DNA of 64,000 bases from Bacillus mycoides (lineage in GTDB: Bacteria > Bacillota > Bacilli > Bacillales > Bacillaceae_G): assembly GCF_001757995.1 (NCBI RefSeq), contig NZ_LXLV01000004.1, forward strand, positions 1 through 64,000. The letters are read 5' to 3'. This document shows, in pieces, positions 28,803 to 38,191 of this stretch (position 1 is the stretch's first letter; each line of letters starts with the position of its first letter). The translations under genes were made by a program, and so were the position numbers. The notes below the pieces were generated by a model. The model saw only the letters and a list, made by a program, of their open reading frames with translations, was not told the origin of the DNA and searched no databases.

Positions 28803-29572
28803 CGACAGACTTAATTACTGTAAAGCAAGTAACGAAAACGTATGGAAGTAAAAATAAAGAAATCGTAGCGTTAAAAGATATATCACTTTCTATCCCGAAA
28901 GGAACAACGCTTGGCATTATTGGAGAAAGTGGTTCAGGAAAGACAACACTTGGTAAGCTCATAGCTGGGATCGAGAGCCCAACGTCTGGTGAAATTGATT
29001 ATAACGGTCAAGTTGTTCACAAGTTGAAGTCAGCTTATAAGCGGGATTTCTTGCAGAAAGTACAGTTCATTTTTCAAGATTCAACAGCTGCATTAAATCC
29101 GCGCTGGAAGGTGCGCGATATCGTAACGGAAGGATATATTTCATTCGGTTTAGGCGATAAAAGTTTGAAAGATAAAGTGGCAGGTGATGCATTAGAGCGT
29201 GTTGGATTAGATAGACGATATATTGATCGTTATCCACACGAATTTAGCGGAGGACAACGTCAACGTATCGCTATTGCAAGGGCGTTATTATGTGAGCCAG
29301 AAGTATTAATCCTTGATGAACCAATTTCAGCATTAGATGTTTCACTTCAAATCCAAATTGTGCACTTGCTGCAAAAGATTCAAAAGGAACAAGACTATAC
29401 ATATTTATTTATCGCGCATGATTTACCGATGGTTCACTATTTATGTGAAAAAGTGGCCGTCTTATATAAAGGAGAACTTGTTGAATTTGGAAATACGGAC
29501 GAAGTGTTCCGTAATCCACAACATTCTTATACAAAAACATTATTAGCATCAACACCAAAAATTTCAGGTTAA
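28799..29572 (+). CDS. Oligopeptide ABC transporter ATP-binding protein OppF-type (short)
   Basis: A 257-aa ATPase with Walker A GESGSGKTT, signature FSGGQRQR, Walker B LILDEPISALD and an H-loop in LFIAHDLP. It is shorter than typical OppF (about 305-330 aa) because it lacks the C-terminal cysteine-containing extension, a form seen in the nickel/peptide subgroup. Start ATG overlaps the oppD stop. Confidence 0.9.
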   Translation: MTTDLITVKQVTKTYGSKNKEIVALKDISLSIPKGTTLGIIGESGSGKTTLGKLIAGIESPTSGEIDYNGQVVHKLKSAYKRDFLQKVQFIFQDSTAALNPRWKVRDIVTEGYISFGLGDKSLKDKVAGDALERVGLDRRYIDRYPHEFSGGQRQRIAIARALLCEPEVLILDEPISALDVSLQIQIVHLLQKIQKEQDYTYLFIAHDLPMVHYLCEKVAVLYKGELVEFGNTDEVFRNPQHSYTKTLLASTPKISG

Positions 29573-29585
29573 AGGGGAATGTAAG

Positions 29586-31175
29586 ATGAAGAAGTTTTTA
29601 TTATTTGTCATTATGGCCGTATTAGCAATTACTTCTGTCGCTTGCGGTAAGAAAGATACTTCAAAAGCAAGTGCTAGTAAAGGAGACCGTTTTGTAACGA
29701 ATCTTGGTAGTGATCCTTATACGCTAGATTCAGCAATTTCAACAGATAATAACTCTAATTATGTAATTGAGCACTTATTTGCAACTTTGTATAGACAGAC
29801 AAGTGATGGGAAATTTGAAAAGGATTTAGTAGAGAAAGAGGAAGCTGGGGCAGATGGAAAAGAGTATACATTCTATTTGAAAAAAGGATTAAAATGGTCT
29901 GATGGTTCCCTGTTAACAGCAAAAGATTTTGAATTTGCTTGGAAGAGAATATTAAATCCTAAAACCGGTTCTATGAATGCAACAGAACTATATTTCATTA
30001 AAGGTGGAGAAGCATTTAATACAGGGAAAGGTGCAGAAGATGCAGTAGGAATTCAAGCGGTAGATGATGTAACTCTAAAGCTACAATTTGAACATCCGGT
30101 GACGTCTATTAAACGAACATTATCTCAGTCGTTATATATTCCACTTAATAAAAAATCTATTGATGAAAAAGGTAAACTAAAAGTAGATCCAAAAGAATTA
30201 ATTACAAATGGTCCTTTTACATTGAAAGAATGGAAGCATAATCAAGCGATTATTTTAGAAAAAAATAAAGAGTTTCATGATAAAAAAGTAGCATCAAAAG
30301 AAATTGAATTCCGTATTATCCCTGAAGGTAAAACAGCGTATCAATTATATAAATCTGGAGAATTAGATTTACTATCTCACATACCAACAGATTTAGTTGA
30401 AAAGGAACAGAATAATAAAGAGTTTAAAAAAATGCAAGACTACTCAACTCATATTTACTCATTTAATTCAGAAAAGCCACCATTTACAAATGCGAAAATT
30501 CGTAAAGCTTTTGCAATAGCTGTAGATCGCAAGTTTATTGTAGAGAAAATATTAAAGAATAATGCCAAAGAAGCATATGGCTTTGTACCAGAAGGAGCAA
30601 AAACCGAAAGTGGTCGCGACTTCCGTAAAGAGAAAGGTGACTATTTTAAATATGATCCTGCAGTAGCTAAGACGTTATTAGAAGAAGGAATGAAAGAAGA
30701 AGGATGGACTACTCTTCCAGAAGTGACAGTGAAATATTCAGATAAGAAGAAAATAGCTGAAACACTTCAAGAAATGTTTAAGAAAAATCTTGGTGTAGAT
30801 GTAAAAATAGAAGGTAAAGAGTGGAAAAGTTATATTGATATGTATAAACAAAGTGACTTCCAAATCGCATATATGGGATGGGGAGGATCTACATTAGATC
30901 CAGCTGCTCAATTAGAAATTTATGCAGGGGATGGACCAAATAACTATGTAAAATGGTTTAATAAAGACTTTGATAATTTAATTAATCAAGCAAAATTAGA
31001 ACAAGATGAAAATAAACGCTTTGACCTATTACATCAAGCAGAAGATATTATGTTTACAGAATATCCTTTAATCCCACTTGTATTCCCAACAGATTCTTAT
31101 TTACAAAAATCATCTGTATCTGGATTAGAATACTACGTAGGATCTCAACCAAGCTTACGATATGCTAAAAAATAA
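29586..31175 (+). CDS. Peptide-binding lipoprotein OppA-type
   Basis: A 529-aa SBP family 5 lipoprotein. The signal peptide has lipobox SVACGK (Cys about 20). Family motifs are LGSDPYTLDSA, the YTFYLKKGLKWSDGSLLTAKD stretch (SBP_bac_5 signature) and a C-terminal GWGGSTLDPAAQLEIY region. Last gene of the S-box operon and therefore the specificity component. RBS AAAGGGGAATG. Confidence 0.92.
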   Translation: MKKFLLFVIMAVLAITSVACGKKDTSKASASKGDRFVTNLGSDPYTLDSAISTDNNSNYVIEHLFATLYRQTSDGKFEKDLVEKEEAGADGKEYTFYLKKGLKWSDGSLLTAKDFEFAWKRILNPKTGSMNATELYFIKGGEAFNTGKGAEDAVGIQAVDDVTLKLQFEHPVTSIKRTLSQSLYIPLNKKSIDEKGKLKVDPKELITNGPFTLKEWKHNQAIILEKNKEFHDKKVASKEIEFRIIPEGKTAYQLYKSGELDLLSHIPTDLVEKEQNNKEFKKMQDYSTHIYSFNSEKPPFTNAKIRKAFAIAVDRKFIVEKILKNNAKEAYGFVPEGAKTESGRDFRKEKGDYFKYDPAVAKTLLEEGMKEEGWTTLPEVTVKYSDKKKIAETLQEMFKKNLGVDVKIEGKEWKSYIDMYKQSDFQIAYMGWGGSTLDPAAQLEIYAGDGPNNYVKWFNKDFDNLINQAKLEQDENKRFDLLHQAEDIMFTEYPLIPLVFPTDSYLQKSSVSGLEYYVGSQPSLRYAKK

Positions 31176-31211
31176 AATAAAGAAGTAGGCAATCGCCTAC
31201 TTCTTTATTTT
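31174..31211. terminator. Bidirectional terminator
   Basis: AAAATAAAGAAGTAGGC / GCCTACTTCTTTATTTT with a 4-nt loop between converging genes. Confidence 0.92.
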
Positions 31212-31675
31212 ATTTCTCTTTTATATTCTTTTTTCGTTCCATCAGAGAATACAACTTCTAAATCGAATTTTTGATAGTCTTTATCAAGTTTGAATACATT
31301 TACTACTTGATCAATTACTTCTTGATCTGGTGTGTTTTTATCAAATTTTAATTCTTGTAGAAGAGGGCTTAATTTTGTAATAGCCTCGTCGCCTGTGAAC
31401 TTTACATCTGTTTTATGGTCTTCAATTTTTGCTTCCATTTTCTTATCCGCTGCTACATTTTTATAATCAGCTTCGTAGTCTTTCTTCGTATCTTGATAGT
31501 CTGCTTTTAAATCAAATTCATTAAAGTTTAGTTTTAAATCTGCAGGAGCCTCATTTTTTGCTTCTTCAGTTGTCTTTTTATTAGAAGTTGCATCTTCTTT
31601 TGCAGGAGCTTTACATCCTGTTAATGCAGGTACTAGCATAAGAGCTAATAAAGCTGATAGTAAAATTCTCATCAT
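31205..31675 (-). CDS. YusW-like lipoprotein
   Basis: A 156-aa lipoprotein. The start is the ATG at 31675 behind TTAAGGAGGAATTT; a longer frame to 31726 lacks a site. Lipobox PALTGC (Cys about 21), an Ala/Glu/Lys linker, then a YusW-type domain with LKLNFNEFDLKADY and LEVVFSDGTKKEYK. The function of the family is unknown. It converges on the opp operon. Confidence 0.8.
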   Translation of the reverse strand: MMRILLSALLALMLVPALTGCKAPAKEDATSNKKTTEEAKNEAPADLKLNFNEFDLKADYQDTKKDYEADYKNVAADKKMEAKIEDHKTDVKFTGDEAITKLSPLLQELKFDKNTPDQEVIDQVVNVFKLDKDYQKFDLEVVFSDGTKKEYKREIK

Positions 31676-31787
31676 AAATTCCTCCTTAAGGTAACTTTGT
31701 TCTATACAAGTTTTTCCCAATTTCATGTAATTATGTATAAACCTAATAAATTATTTCCTTAAGGGGGACACATGCTTATTAATTAAA

Positions 31788-32099
31788 TTGAAAGTAATTT
31801 GTATGTATATGGGGATGTTTAAAAAATATCTTTGCGCTTTCTTATCATTAACACAAATAAGCATCACTGTATTTGGAAATACAGTGATGCTTTCTAAAAC
31901 ATATCAAACAATCGGTGAATTATTTCCCGCAACATATGCAACGGATGGTTATTACACAATAATATTTGGCGGAGTTGGTTTAGAGAAAAATATTATTTCA
32001 TTATTACTTATTATACTAGTTACACAATTAGTAGCGGGAATTACTCTAGTTATAAAAGGAATGGTAAAGGGAAGAAGTTCTGTAGTTAAAGAAGTATAA
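31788..32099 (+). pseudogene. Fragment resembling the C-terminal end of a YhgE/Pip- or ABC-2-type membrane protein
   Basis: The open frame (TTG start, no RBS) encodes about 103 aa. Residues after about 35 (IGELFPATYATDGYYTIIFG, then a membrane helix) look like the last helices of YhgE/Pip or ABC-2 permeases, which normally end a protein of several hundred residues. The upstream part and RBS are missing, and a strong hairpin (31859-31892) sits in the frame. Likely a remnant. Confidence 0.4.
31859..31892. repeat. Perfect hairpin within the YhgE-like fragment
   Basis: AAGCATCACTGTATTT / AAATACAGTGATGCTT with a 2-nt loop. It has the stability of a terminator but only a short TTTCT tail. Possibly the old terminator of a deleted upstream gene. 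Confidence 0.6.
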
Positions 32100-32102
32100 A
32101 AT

Positions 32103-32135
32103 AAAAAAGGTATCCTTCGTGTGGATACCTTTTTT
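32103..32135. terminator. Bidirectional terminator
   Basis: AAAAAAGGTATCC / GGATACCTTTTTT hairpin just before the oppA paralog at 32147. Confidence 0.9.
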
Positions 32136-32146
32136 ACTAGGTTTTG

Positions 32147-33787
32147 TTATTTTGCAACTTCTGTCCATTTGTAGTTAAATTCACCGCCGAAGTCAGTTGT
32201 TACAAGACCTTTAATAAATCCGCGTTGTAAGTAAGAGCGACCTTGTTGGTATAAAGGAGCGACAGCGCCATCTTGTAATAAGATTTTTTCAGCTTGCTTC
32301 ATTGCTTCCCAGCGTGCTTTTTCATCACCAGCTAAATCAGTTTTTACTTTACGAATAAGCTCGTCGTACTCTTTGTTAGAGTATTTATCGAAGTTATAAG
32401 CACTATCTGTAGTAAATAAATCTAAGAATGTAATAGGATCCGCGAAGTCAGGACCCCAGCCATCGATTCCGATTTCGTAATCACCACTTAATAGTAGTTT
32501 TAACTGTTGTTTACGTGGTTGCGGTTTTAAATTCACTGTTAATCCATCTAGATTCTGTTCTAATTCACCTTTTAAATATTCACCAGTTTTCTTAGCTAAA
32601 GCATTATCACTTGTTAATAGTTCAATTGTTACTTTGTCAGTACCAAGTTCTTGTTTCGCTTTTTTCCAGTTTTCTTTTGCAGATTTCACATCATCTTTTA
32701 TTAGATTTCCATTCTCTTTACGGAAGTCATTACCGTCTGGACTTTTTGCGAATTTCGCAGGAACCATTCCTTCTGCTGGGATTGCACCGTTATTTAAAAT
32801 TGTTTCTACGTACGCTTTTTTATTCATTGCTCCGTTAATAGCAAGGCGTGCATGTTGATTTTTTAATACTGCATTTTTCTGATTTAGTCGTAAGAATTGG
32901 ATACCGACTTCAGCGCGTTCCTTGAAGTTTGGATCGTTCTTATACTTATCAACAAACTCCGCAGTTAAAGCAACACGATCAATTTGTCCTGAATCATATA
33001 AGTTAACTTCTGTAGACTTATCTTTAACGACATTGAAGTTGATTTCTTCTAGTTTTACAGTTTTAGCATCCCAATATTTAGGGTTCTTCTTCAATTGGAA
33101 ACTTTGTTCATGTTTCCAGTTATCTAATGTGAAAGCGCCGTTGTAAATTAAATGATTTGTTTCTAAACCGTATTTATCACCTTGAGATTTTAAGTAATCT
33201 TCATTAATTGGTAAGAATGTTGAGAATGTCGTTAAGCTTAAGAAGTAGGGAACAGGACGGTCTAGTTGTACTTCTAAAGTTTTGTCATCAAGAGCTTTGA
33301 CGCCTAGTTGATCAACCGGTAATTGTTTTTGATTTATTTGTTTCGCATTCTGTATGTCGAAGAATAAGAATGCATATTCAGCTGCTGTATCAGGATTTAC
33401 GGCACGTTGCCAAGCGAAGACGAAGTCCTTTGCTGTAACAGGAGTACCGTTTGACCATTTTGAATCACGCAGGTGGAATGTATATTTTGTTTTATCGGGA
33501 CTAACGTCAACCGACTCAGCAACACCAGGAATCGGTTTATTATCTTCTCCCATTGCATATAAACCTTCAAAAACATTTCGCATTACATTCATGGATTCCC
33601 CGTCCGTTGCTTTTGCAACATCCATTGTTGGAATTTCTGAAGCAAATGATAAGTTAATTGCCTGTTTATCAGGTATTTTATCGTTTGCTTTCGCTCCACT
33701 TGCATTATCTTTATTTCCCCGGCAAGCAGTTAGTAGTAGACTTGCCCCTAAAACAGATGCAACAACAGGTACAACCTTTTTCTTCAT
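32147..33787 (-). CDS. Orphan oligopeptide-binding lipoprotein OppA (paralog 2)
   Basis: A 546-aa SBP family 5 lipoprotein, with lipobox LLLTACRG (Cys about 23). Motifs include YTFHLRDSKWSNGTPVTAKD and a C-terminal GWGPDFADPITFLDLF. The start is the ATG at 33787 behind GGGAGGAAAG; an open frame extends to 33916 without an RBS. It has the same length as, and is very similar throughout to, the 34322-35962 protein, so the two are tandem duplicates. There are no permease or ATPase genes beside it, so it presumably feeds a permease encoded elsewhere. No S-box precedes it. Confidence 0.92.
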   Translation of the reverse strand: MKKKVVPVVASVLGASLLLTACRGNKDNASGAKANDKIPDKQAINLSFASEIPTMDVAKATDGESMNVMRNVFEGLYAMGEDNKPIPGVAESVDVSPDKTKYTFHLRDSKWSNGTPVTAKDFVFAWQRAVNPDTAAEYAFLFFDIQNAKQINQKQLPVDQLGVKALDDKTLEVQLDRPVPYFLSLTTFSTFLPINEDYLKSQGDKYGLETNHLIYNGAFTLDNWKHEQSFQLKKNPKYWDAKTVKLEEINFNVVKDKSTEVNLYDSGQIDRVALTAEFVDKYKNDPNFKERAEVGIQFLRLNQKNAVLKNQHARLAINGAMNKKAYVETILNNGAIPAEGMVPAKFAKSPDGNDFRKENGNLIKDDVKSAKENWKKAKQELGTDKVTIELLTSDNALAKKTGEYLKGELEQNLDGLTVNLKPQPRKQQLKLLLSGDYEIGIDGWGPDFADPITFLDLFTTDSAYNFDKYSNKEYDELIRKVKTDLAGDEKARWEAMKQAEKILLQDGAVAPLYQQGRSYLQRGFIKGLVTTDFGGEFNYKWTEVAK

Positions 33788-34169
33788 TTTTCTTTCCTCC
33801 CTAAATGTGTTGTTCGTAACGTCATAATGTCCATGTCTTGAAGTGTAGCTATAGAAGAGAAAACCTATTATGGATATGTGCATGTAGGTAGTCAGGTGTT
33901 CTATATGTATATACATGCTGAACTATAATCTGTCGTTATATGTTTCAGCGTAGTAGACATTATATTTTGATGGTTAAATATTTTGTTTCTTTGATTATTT
34001 AGAATATTAACACCAGAAAGAACTATATGTAAATAATAAAAATAGAGTGTTAATTTCTTGGAATAATATATTAAAAAAGTAGATTCACTCATATTAAGGA
34101 ATCTACTTTTAATATATTTTGCCAAAAAAACAATGGGAGTTGGTGGAAACACGATGATTAAAGTTGTAT
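33788..34169. other. Intergenic region upstream of oppA paralog 2
   Basis: 382 bp, AT-rich. It holds a terminator-like hairpin at 34075-34110 (AAAAGTAGATTC / GAATCTACTTTT), probably the original terminator of the 34322 oppA, now separated from it by bcr1. It also holds the promoter of the 32147 oppA. No further gene seen. Confidence 0.6.
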
Positions 34170-34325
34170 TTTATCCCGCATTAACGGGCAGTAAGATCCC
34201 CACCTCAAAATGCAGTGAAAGCAAAGAAGTTAGGTGGGGGATCAACTGCCCGTAAAAGCCCGATTGGTGAGGGCTGATAATCAGTGGGGGATGAAGCCCC
34301 CCTACTGATTAAAGTTTCACTTTAT
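34170..34325 (-). repeat. bcr1 repeat, full-length copy
   Basis: Begins TTTATCCCGCATTAACGGGC and ends GATTAAAGTTTCACTTTAT, with TTTAT at both ends (34170-34174, 34321-34325). Same length and structure as the 14065 copy, inverted. The right-hand TTTAT carries the TAA stop of the OppA gene on the minus strand. Confidence 0.88.
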
Positions 34326-35962
34326 TTTTCAATTTTCGCCCACTTGAAGTTTAATTGACCTGCAAAGTCTACTTGCACAATGCCTTTCACATAAGATCGC
34401 TCTAAATAAGATTCGCCTTTTTGGTAAAGAGGAGCGATAACAGAGTCTTTAAATAATATTTTCTCTGATGCTAGTAATGCATCAAAGCGGGCTTTTTCAT
34501 CACCAGCCAAAGTAGTTTTCACTTTTTCTATTGTTTCATCGAACTCTTTATTCGAGTAATGATCTAAGTTGTAAGGATTATTCGTTGTAAACAATTCAAG
34601 GAATGTAATTGGATCAGCAAAGTCAGGACTCCAACCGTCAATTCCAATTTCGTAGTCACCTTTTAATAAGAGTGAAACTTGTTGCTTACGCGGTTGAGGT
34701 TTTATATTTACTGTTAATCCCTCTAAATTCTTTTCTAATTGTCCTTTTAAGAATTCACCAGTTTTCTTCTCAAGGTCACCGTCACTTGTTAATAATTCTA
34801 ATGTTATCTTTTCAGAACCAAGTTCTTTTTTTGCTTTTTTCCATAATTCTTGTGCAGCCTTTGTATCAACTTTTGTTAAATCGCCGTTTACAGCACGGAA
34901 GTCTTTTCCATCAGATCCCTTTGCAAAGTTTTTTGGTATGAGACCGTAAGTTGGTGTAGATCCATCATTTAATAGCGTATTTACAAAGGATTTTCTATCG
35001 ATTGTTTGATCAATTGCTTGGCGTGCAGAAACGTTTTGAAGTACTTTGTTTTGTTGGTTCATACGTAAAAATTGTACGCCTACGTTCGGGTGTTCTTTAA
35101 AGTTAGCATCTTTTTTATATTTATCAACGAAGTCAGATGTTAGTTTTATACGGTCTAATTGTTTAGATTCGAATAAATTTACTTCTGTTGATTTTTCTTT
35201 TACAACGTTAAAATTAATTTCTTCCAGTTTGACATTATCTTTATCCCAATAGGTAGGGTTTTTCTTGAATTTAAAGCTTTGTTCGTGCTTCCAATCGCTT
35301 AGTGTAAAAGCCCCGTTGTACAAAATTGTATTATCTTCTAAAGCGTACTTATCGCCTTGTGCTTTAAAGAATTCTTCGTTAATTGGTAGAAATGTTGGGA
35401 ACGCTGTTAAGCTAATAAAGTACGGAACAGGACGCTCTAATTCTACTTCAAACGTATGGTCATCAACTGCTTTTACACCAAGTTGATCGGCTGGAATTTC
35501 TTTATTGTTAATTTTTGTGGCATTTTTAATATCAAAGAATAAAAATGCATATTCAGAGGCTGTTGCTGGGTCAACAGCTCTTTGCCAAGCGAAGACGAAA
35601 TCTTTTGCTGTAACAGGAGTACCGTTTGACCATTTTGAATCTCGTAAATGGAATGTGTATTTCGTTTTATCGCCACTTACTTCATGAGATTTTGCAACGC
35701 CAGGGACAGGTTTATTACCTTCACCAAGGTTATACAAACCTTCAAATACGTTTCTCATTACTTGACCAGAATCAGTATCTGTAGCACGAGCTGTATCCAT
35801 TGTTCGTATTTCAGTAGGTGAAGATAAGTTTAAAACCTGTTTACTAGGTGCCTCGTCTTTTGCATTTGCTCCGCTCGCTTCGTTTTTATAACTACCGCAA
35901 CCAGTTAATAAAATACTTACTCCTACAACTGATGCGATACCGGGTACAAACTTCTTTTTCAT
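34322..35962 (-). CDS. Oligopeptide-binding lipoprotein OppA (paralog 1, S-box regulated)
   Basis: A 546-aa SBP family 5 lipoprotein with lipobox ILLTGCGS (Cys about 22), the same signature segment as its neighbour (YTFHLRDSKWSNGTPVTAKD) and GWSPDFADPITFLELF. RBS AGGAGGAAAATC. Preceded by a SAM riboswitch, so it is induced in methionine/SAM shortage, unlike the 32147 paralog. Its stop codon lies in the target duplication of bcr1. Confidence 0.93.
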   Translation of the reverse strand: MKKKFVPGIASVVGVSILLTGCGSYKNEASGANAKDEAPSKQVLNLSSPTEIRTMDTARATDTDSGQVMRNVFEGLYNLGEGNKPVPGVAKSHEVSGDKTKYTFHLRDSKWSNGTPVTAKDFVFAWQRAVDPATASEYAFLFFDIKNATKINNKEIPADQLGVKAVDDHTFEVELERPVPYFISLTAFPTFLPINEEFFKAQGDKYALEDNTILYNGAFTLSDWKHEQSFKFKKNPTYWDKDNVKLEEINFNVVKEKSTEVNLFESKQLDRIKLTSDFVDKYKKDANFKEHPNVGVQFLRMNQQNKVLQNVSARQAIDQTIDRKSFVNTLLNDGSTPTYGLIPKNFAKGSDGKDFRAVNGDLTKVDTKAAQELWKKAKKELGSEKITLELLTSDGDLEKKTGEFLKGQLEKNLEGLTVNIKPQPRKQQVSLLLKGDYEIGIDGWSPDFADPITFLELFTTNNPYNLDHYSNKEFDETIEKVKTTLAGDEKARFDALLASEKILFKDSVIAPLYQKGESYLERSYVKGIVQVDFAGQLNFKWAKIEK

Positions 35963-36018
35963 TTGATTTTCCTCCTAAATAATTAATAAGTTTGGATGAT
36001 GATGAGGGAAATGAAAAA

Positions 36019-36204
36019 TAAAAATTCCCTCTTTTCGGATTGAGAAAGAGGGAATTTTACGTACAAGTTATGCACCCGTATATAAACGAAGTCCCTCATT
36101 CTATCTTTCAAGCATAAAGCTTGCAGGAAGTGGCACAGTATTCAAAATGAACCTGCTGCCGAGGTTTCAAAGGGCCAGTCCCTCCACCTCTCTTGATACA
36201 ATGA
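36019..36204 (-). ncRNA. SAM-I (S-box) riboswitch of oppA paralog 1
   Basis: On the minus strand, the P1 strands CTCATTGTATC and GATAGAATGAG enclose AGAGGTGGAGGGACTGGCCC, AACCTCGGCAGCAGGTT and GTGCCACTTCCTGCA. The terminator AAATTCCCTCTTT / AAAGAGGGAATTT plus T-run lies at about 36019-36058. Confidence 0.94.
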
Positions 36205-36323
36205 GTAAACGAATAAATTTTATTAATTTTTGTGTTTCTTTGATAATTCAAAATCTTACACCTTAGATAATGAAGTGTCAATCGAATGAAATATAGTTTA
36301 AATTTTCAGTTTTATTGAACAAG

Positions 36324-36352
36324 AAAAACCACTGCATATGGCAGTGGTTTTT
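36324..36352. terminator. Terminator of proC-aldo/keto reductase unit
   Basis: AAAAACCACTGC / GCAGTGGTTTTT hairpin next to the aldo/keto reductase stop. Confidence 0.88.
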
Positions 36353-36355
36353 CTA

Positions 36356-37189
36356 CTAGAAGTTAAAGTTATCTGGATCTGGACCGACGCGATGATTTTC
36401 ATTTAAAGCTTGAATTGCTTTCATGTCATCAGCACTTAATTCAAAATCAAAGATATTTGCATTTTCAATAATGCGATGTTCTTTAATAGATTTAGGGATT
36501 GTTACAACTTCGTTTTGTAAATCCCAGCGTAAAATAATTTGTGCAGTCGATTTATTATATTTTGTAGCGATTTCTTGTAATGTTGGATTATCCAGTAGTT
36601 GCCCTTGCATTAATGGTGACCAAGCTTCAAGCTGGATGTTATGTTCTTTACAGAAAGTGTGTAATTCTTCTTGTGCTAAGCGTGGATGGTATTCCACTTG
36701 GTTAACCATTGGCTTAATTTCAGCGATTTCAAATACGTCTTGTAAATGGTGAATATGGAAATTACTCACACCGATAGCACGAACACGGCCATCTTTATAA
36801 AGCTTCTCTAGTGCTTTCCATGATTCAGTATACTTTCCTTTGACAGGCCAATGTACTAGGTATAAATCTAAATATTCTAGACCTAATTTTTCTAATGTAG
36901 TTTCAAATGCTTGAAGTGTTGATTCGTAACCTTGATCGCTATTCCATACTTTTGAAGTGATGAATAACTCTTCACGGGGAATAGTAGATTCGCGGATTGC
37001 TTGACCGACGCCTTCTTCATTTTTATAGATTGCAGCTGTATCGATGCTACGGTACCCATTTTTAATAGCTGCTTTTACAGAATCAATTACTTCTGAACCA
37101 TCTTCTACTTTAAAAACACCTAAACCGAACCAAGGCATTTTCACGCCGTTATGTAATGTTGTGTAGTCGTTTAAACTTGTTAAAGTCAT
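36356..37189 (-). CDS. Aldo/keto reductase
   Basis: A 277-aa NADPH-dependent reductase of the AKR5-like group. It has the motif [11 protein letters not shown], catalytic residues Asp in [14 protein letters not shown] (with the Tyr), Lys in FITSKVWN and His in LYLVHWP, and the cofactor segment [19 protein letters not shown]. The start is the ATG at 37189 behind AGGGGGAATTA; the ORF can be read further upstream without a site. It starts 1 nt after the proC stop (TAATATG), so the two are one operon. Typical substrates of the group are methylglyoxal and other aldehydes. Confidence 0.92.
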   Translation of the reverse strand: MTLTSLNDYTTLHNGVKMPWFGLGVFKVEDGSEVIDSVKAAIKNGYRSIDTAAIYKNEEGVGQAIRESTIPREELFITSKVWNSDQGYESTLQAFETTLEKLGLEYLDLYLVHWPVKGKYTESWKALEKLYKDGRVRAIGVSNFHIHHLQDVFEIAEIKPMVNQVEYHPRLAQEELHTFCKEHNIQLEAWSPLMQGQLLDNPTLQEIATKYNKSTAQIILRWDLQNEVVTIPKSIKEHRIIENANIFDFELSADDMKAIQALNENHRVGPDPDNFNF

Positions 37190-37190
37190 A

Positions 37191-37994
37191 TTAATTCCCC
37201 CTAGCTTTTTTATTGGTTGCTTCAATTGCTTGTTGAATGACTTCCGAAAAATTATTTTCATATAGAACTTTTAAACCTTCAGCCGTTGAACCTCCTGGTG
37301 TTGTTACTTGTTCGCGGAGCATAGCTGGATCCTGATTTTGCTGGAGCATAGCGGCAGAGCCAGCAATCATTTGGATGACAAGGTGTTTTGCTGTTTCCTC
37401 ATCAATTCCATAGCTTTTCGTTGCTTCAATTAAACCTTCAGCAAAGTGATAGAGAAAAGCAGGTGCACTACCAGTAACTGCGGTAAGTTGGTGAACTTCC
37501 TCTTCGGTACAAAACTGCGAGGTACCGATACCCTTTAAAAGAAGTTGTAACGTTTCATGATGTCTTTCATTTACGGAATGTCCCGTCGTATATAAGGAGA
37601 TAGACTTTCCAATTCCAGCAGCTGTATTTGGCATAATCCAAGCAACAGGCGTCCCTTGGGGAAGTCTTTCTTCTAGATAAGATGGTCCGATTCCGGCAGC
37701 AACTGTCACGACAAATTGATCAGTTAGAAGAGGGGATAGATCCGCTAATAGCTGTTCATGTGCAACAGGCGGCATTGCTAAAACAATTGTATCTACAGAT
37801 TTAATATGTTGCTTCCAATCCGTTGTAATGGATACATTGTATCGCCCTTGTAATTGTTCTAGCTTTTCTACGTTGCTTCGATTGGAAACAATAATTTCTT
37901 CGATGTATTCTTTACTCGTTGTAAGTAGTCCAGCGAATATAGCTTCTGCCATACGTCCGGCACCAATAAATAGAATTCGATGTTTATTAGGCAT
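37191..37994 (-). CDS. proC: Pyrroline-5-carboxylate reductase
   Basis: A 267-aa enzyme of the last step of proline synthesis (P5C to L-proline). N-terminal Rossmann motif [15 protein letters not shown], middle [11 protein letters not shown] and MPNTAAGIG, and the family signature [20 protein letters not shown] to [12 protein letters not shown]. The start is the ATG at 37994 behind AAAGGAATAAAGG. First gene of the two-gene unit with the aldo/keto reductase. Confidence 0.95.
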   Translation of the reverse strand: MPNKHRILFIGAGRMAEAIFAGLLTTSKEYIEEIIVSNRSNVEKLEQLQGRYNVSITTDWKQHIKSVDTIVLAMPPVAHEQLLADLSPLLTDQFVVTVAAGIGPSYLEERLPQGTPVAWIMPNTAAGIGKSISLYTTGHSVNERHHETLQLLLKGIGTSQFCTEEEVHQLTAVTGSAPAFLYHFAEGLIEATKSYGIDEETAKHLVIQMIAGSAAMLQQNQDPAMLREQVTTPGGSTAEGLKVLYENNFSEVIQQAIEATNKKARGN

Positions 37995-38191
37995 ATCCTT
38001 TATTCCTTTCTGATGAGAATATGTTATAAAAAACGATACCATTTCCAAGAGAATTTTGTAAAAAGAAAAGACTTATAGTAAGTGGAATGGATAATGAGGG
38101 GATTTTCAAGTAAGGGAATTTATGGTAAAAGAGAGGGCTATTCCTTATACTGTTGATAGGGAGTTTATTACACATCTGGGGAGAGATAAAT

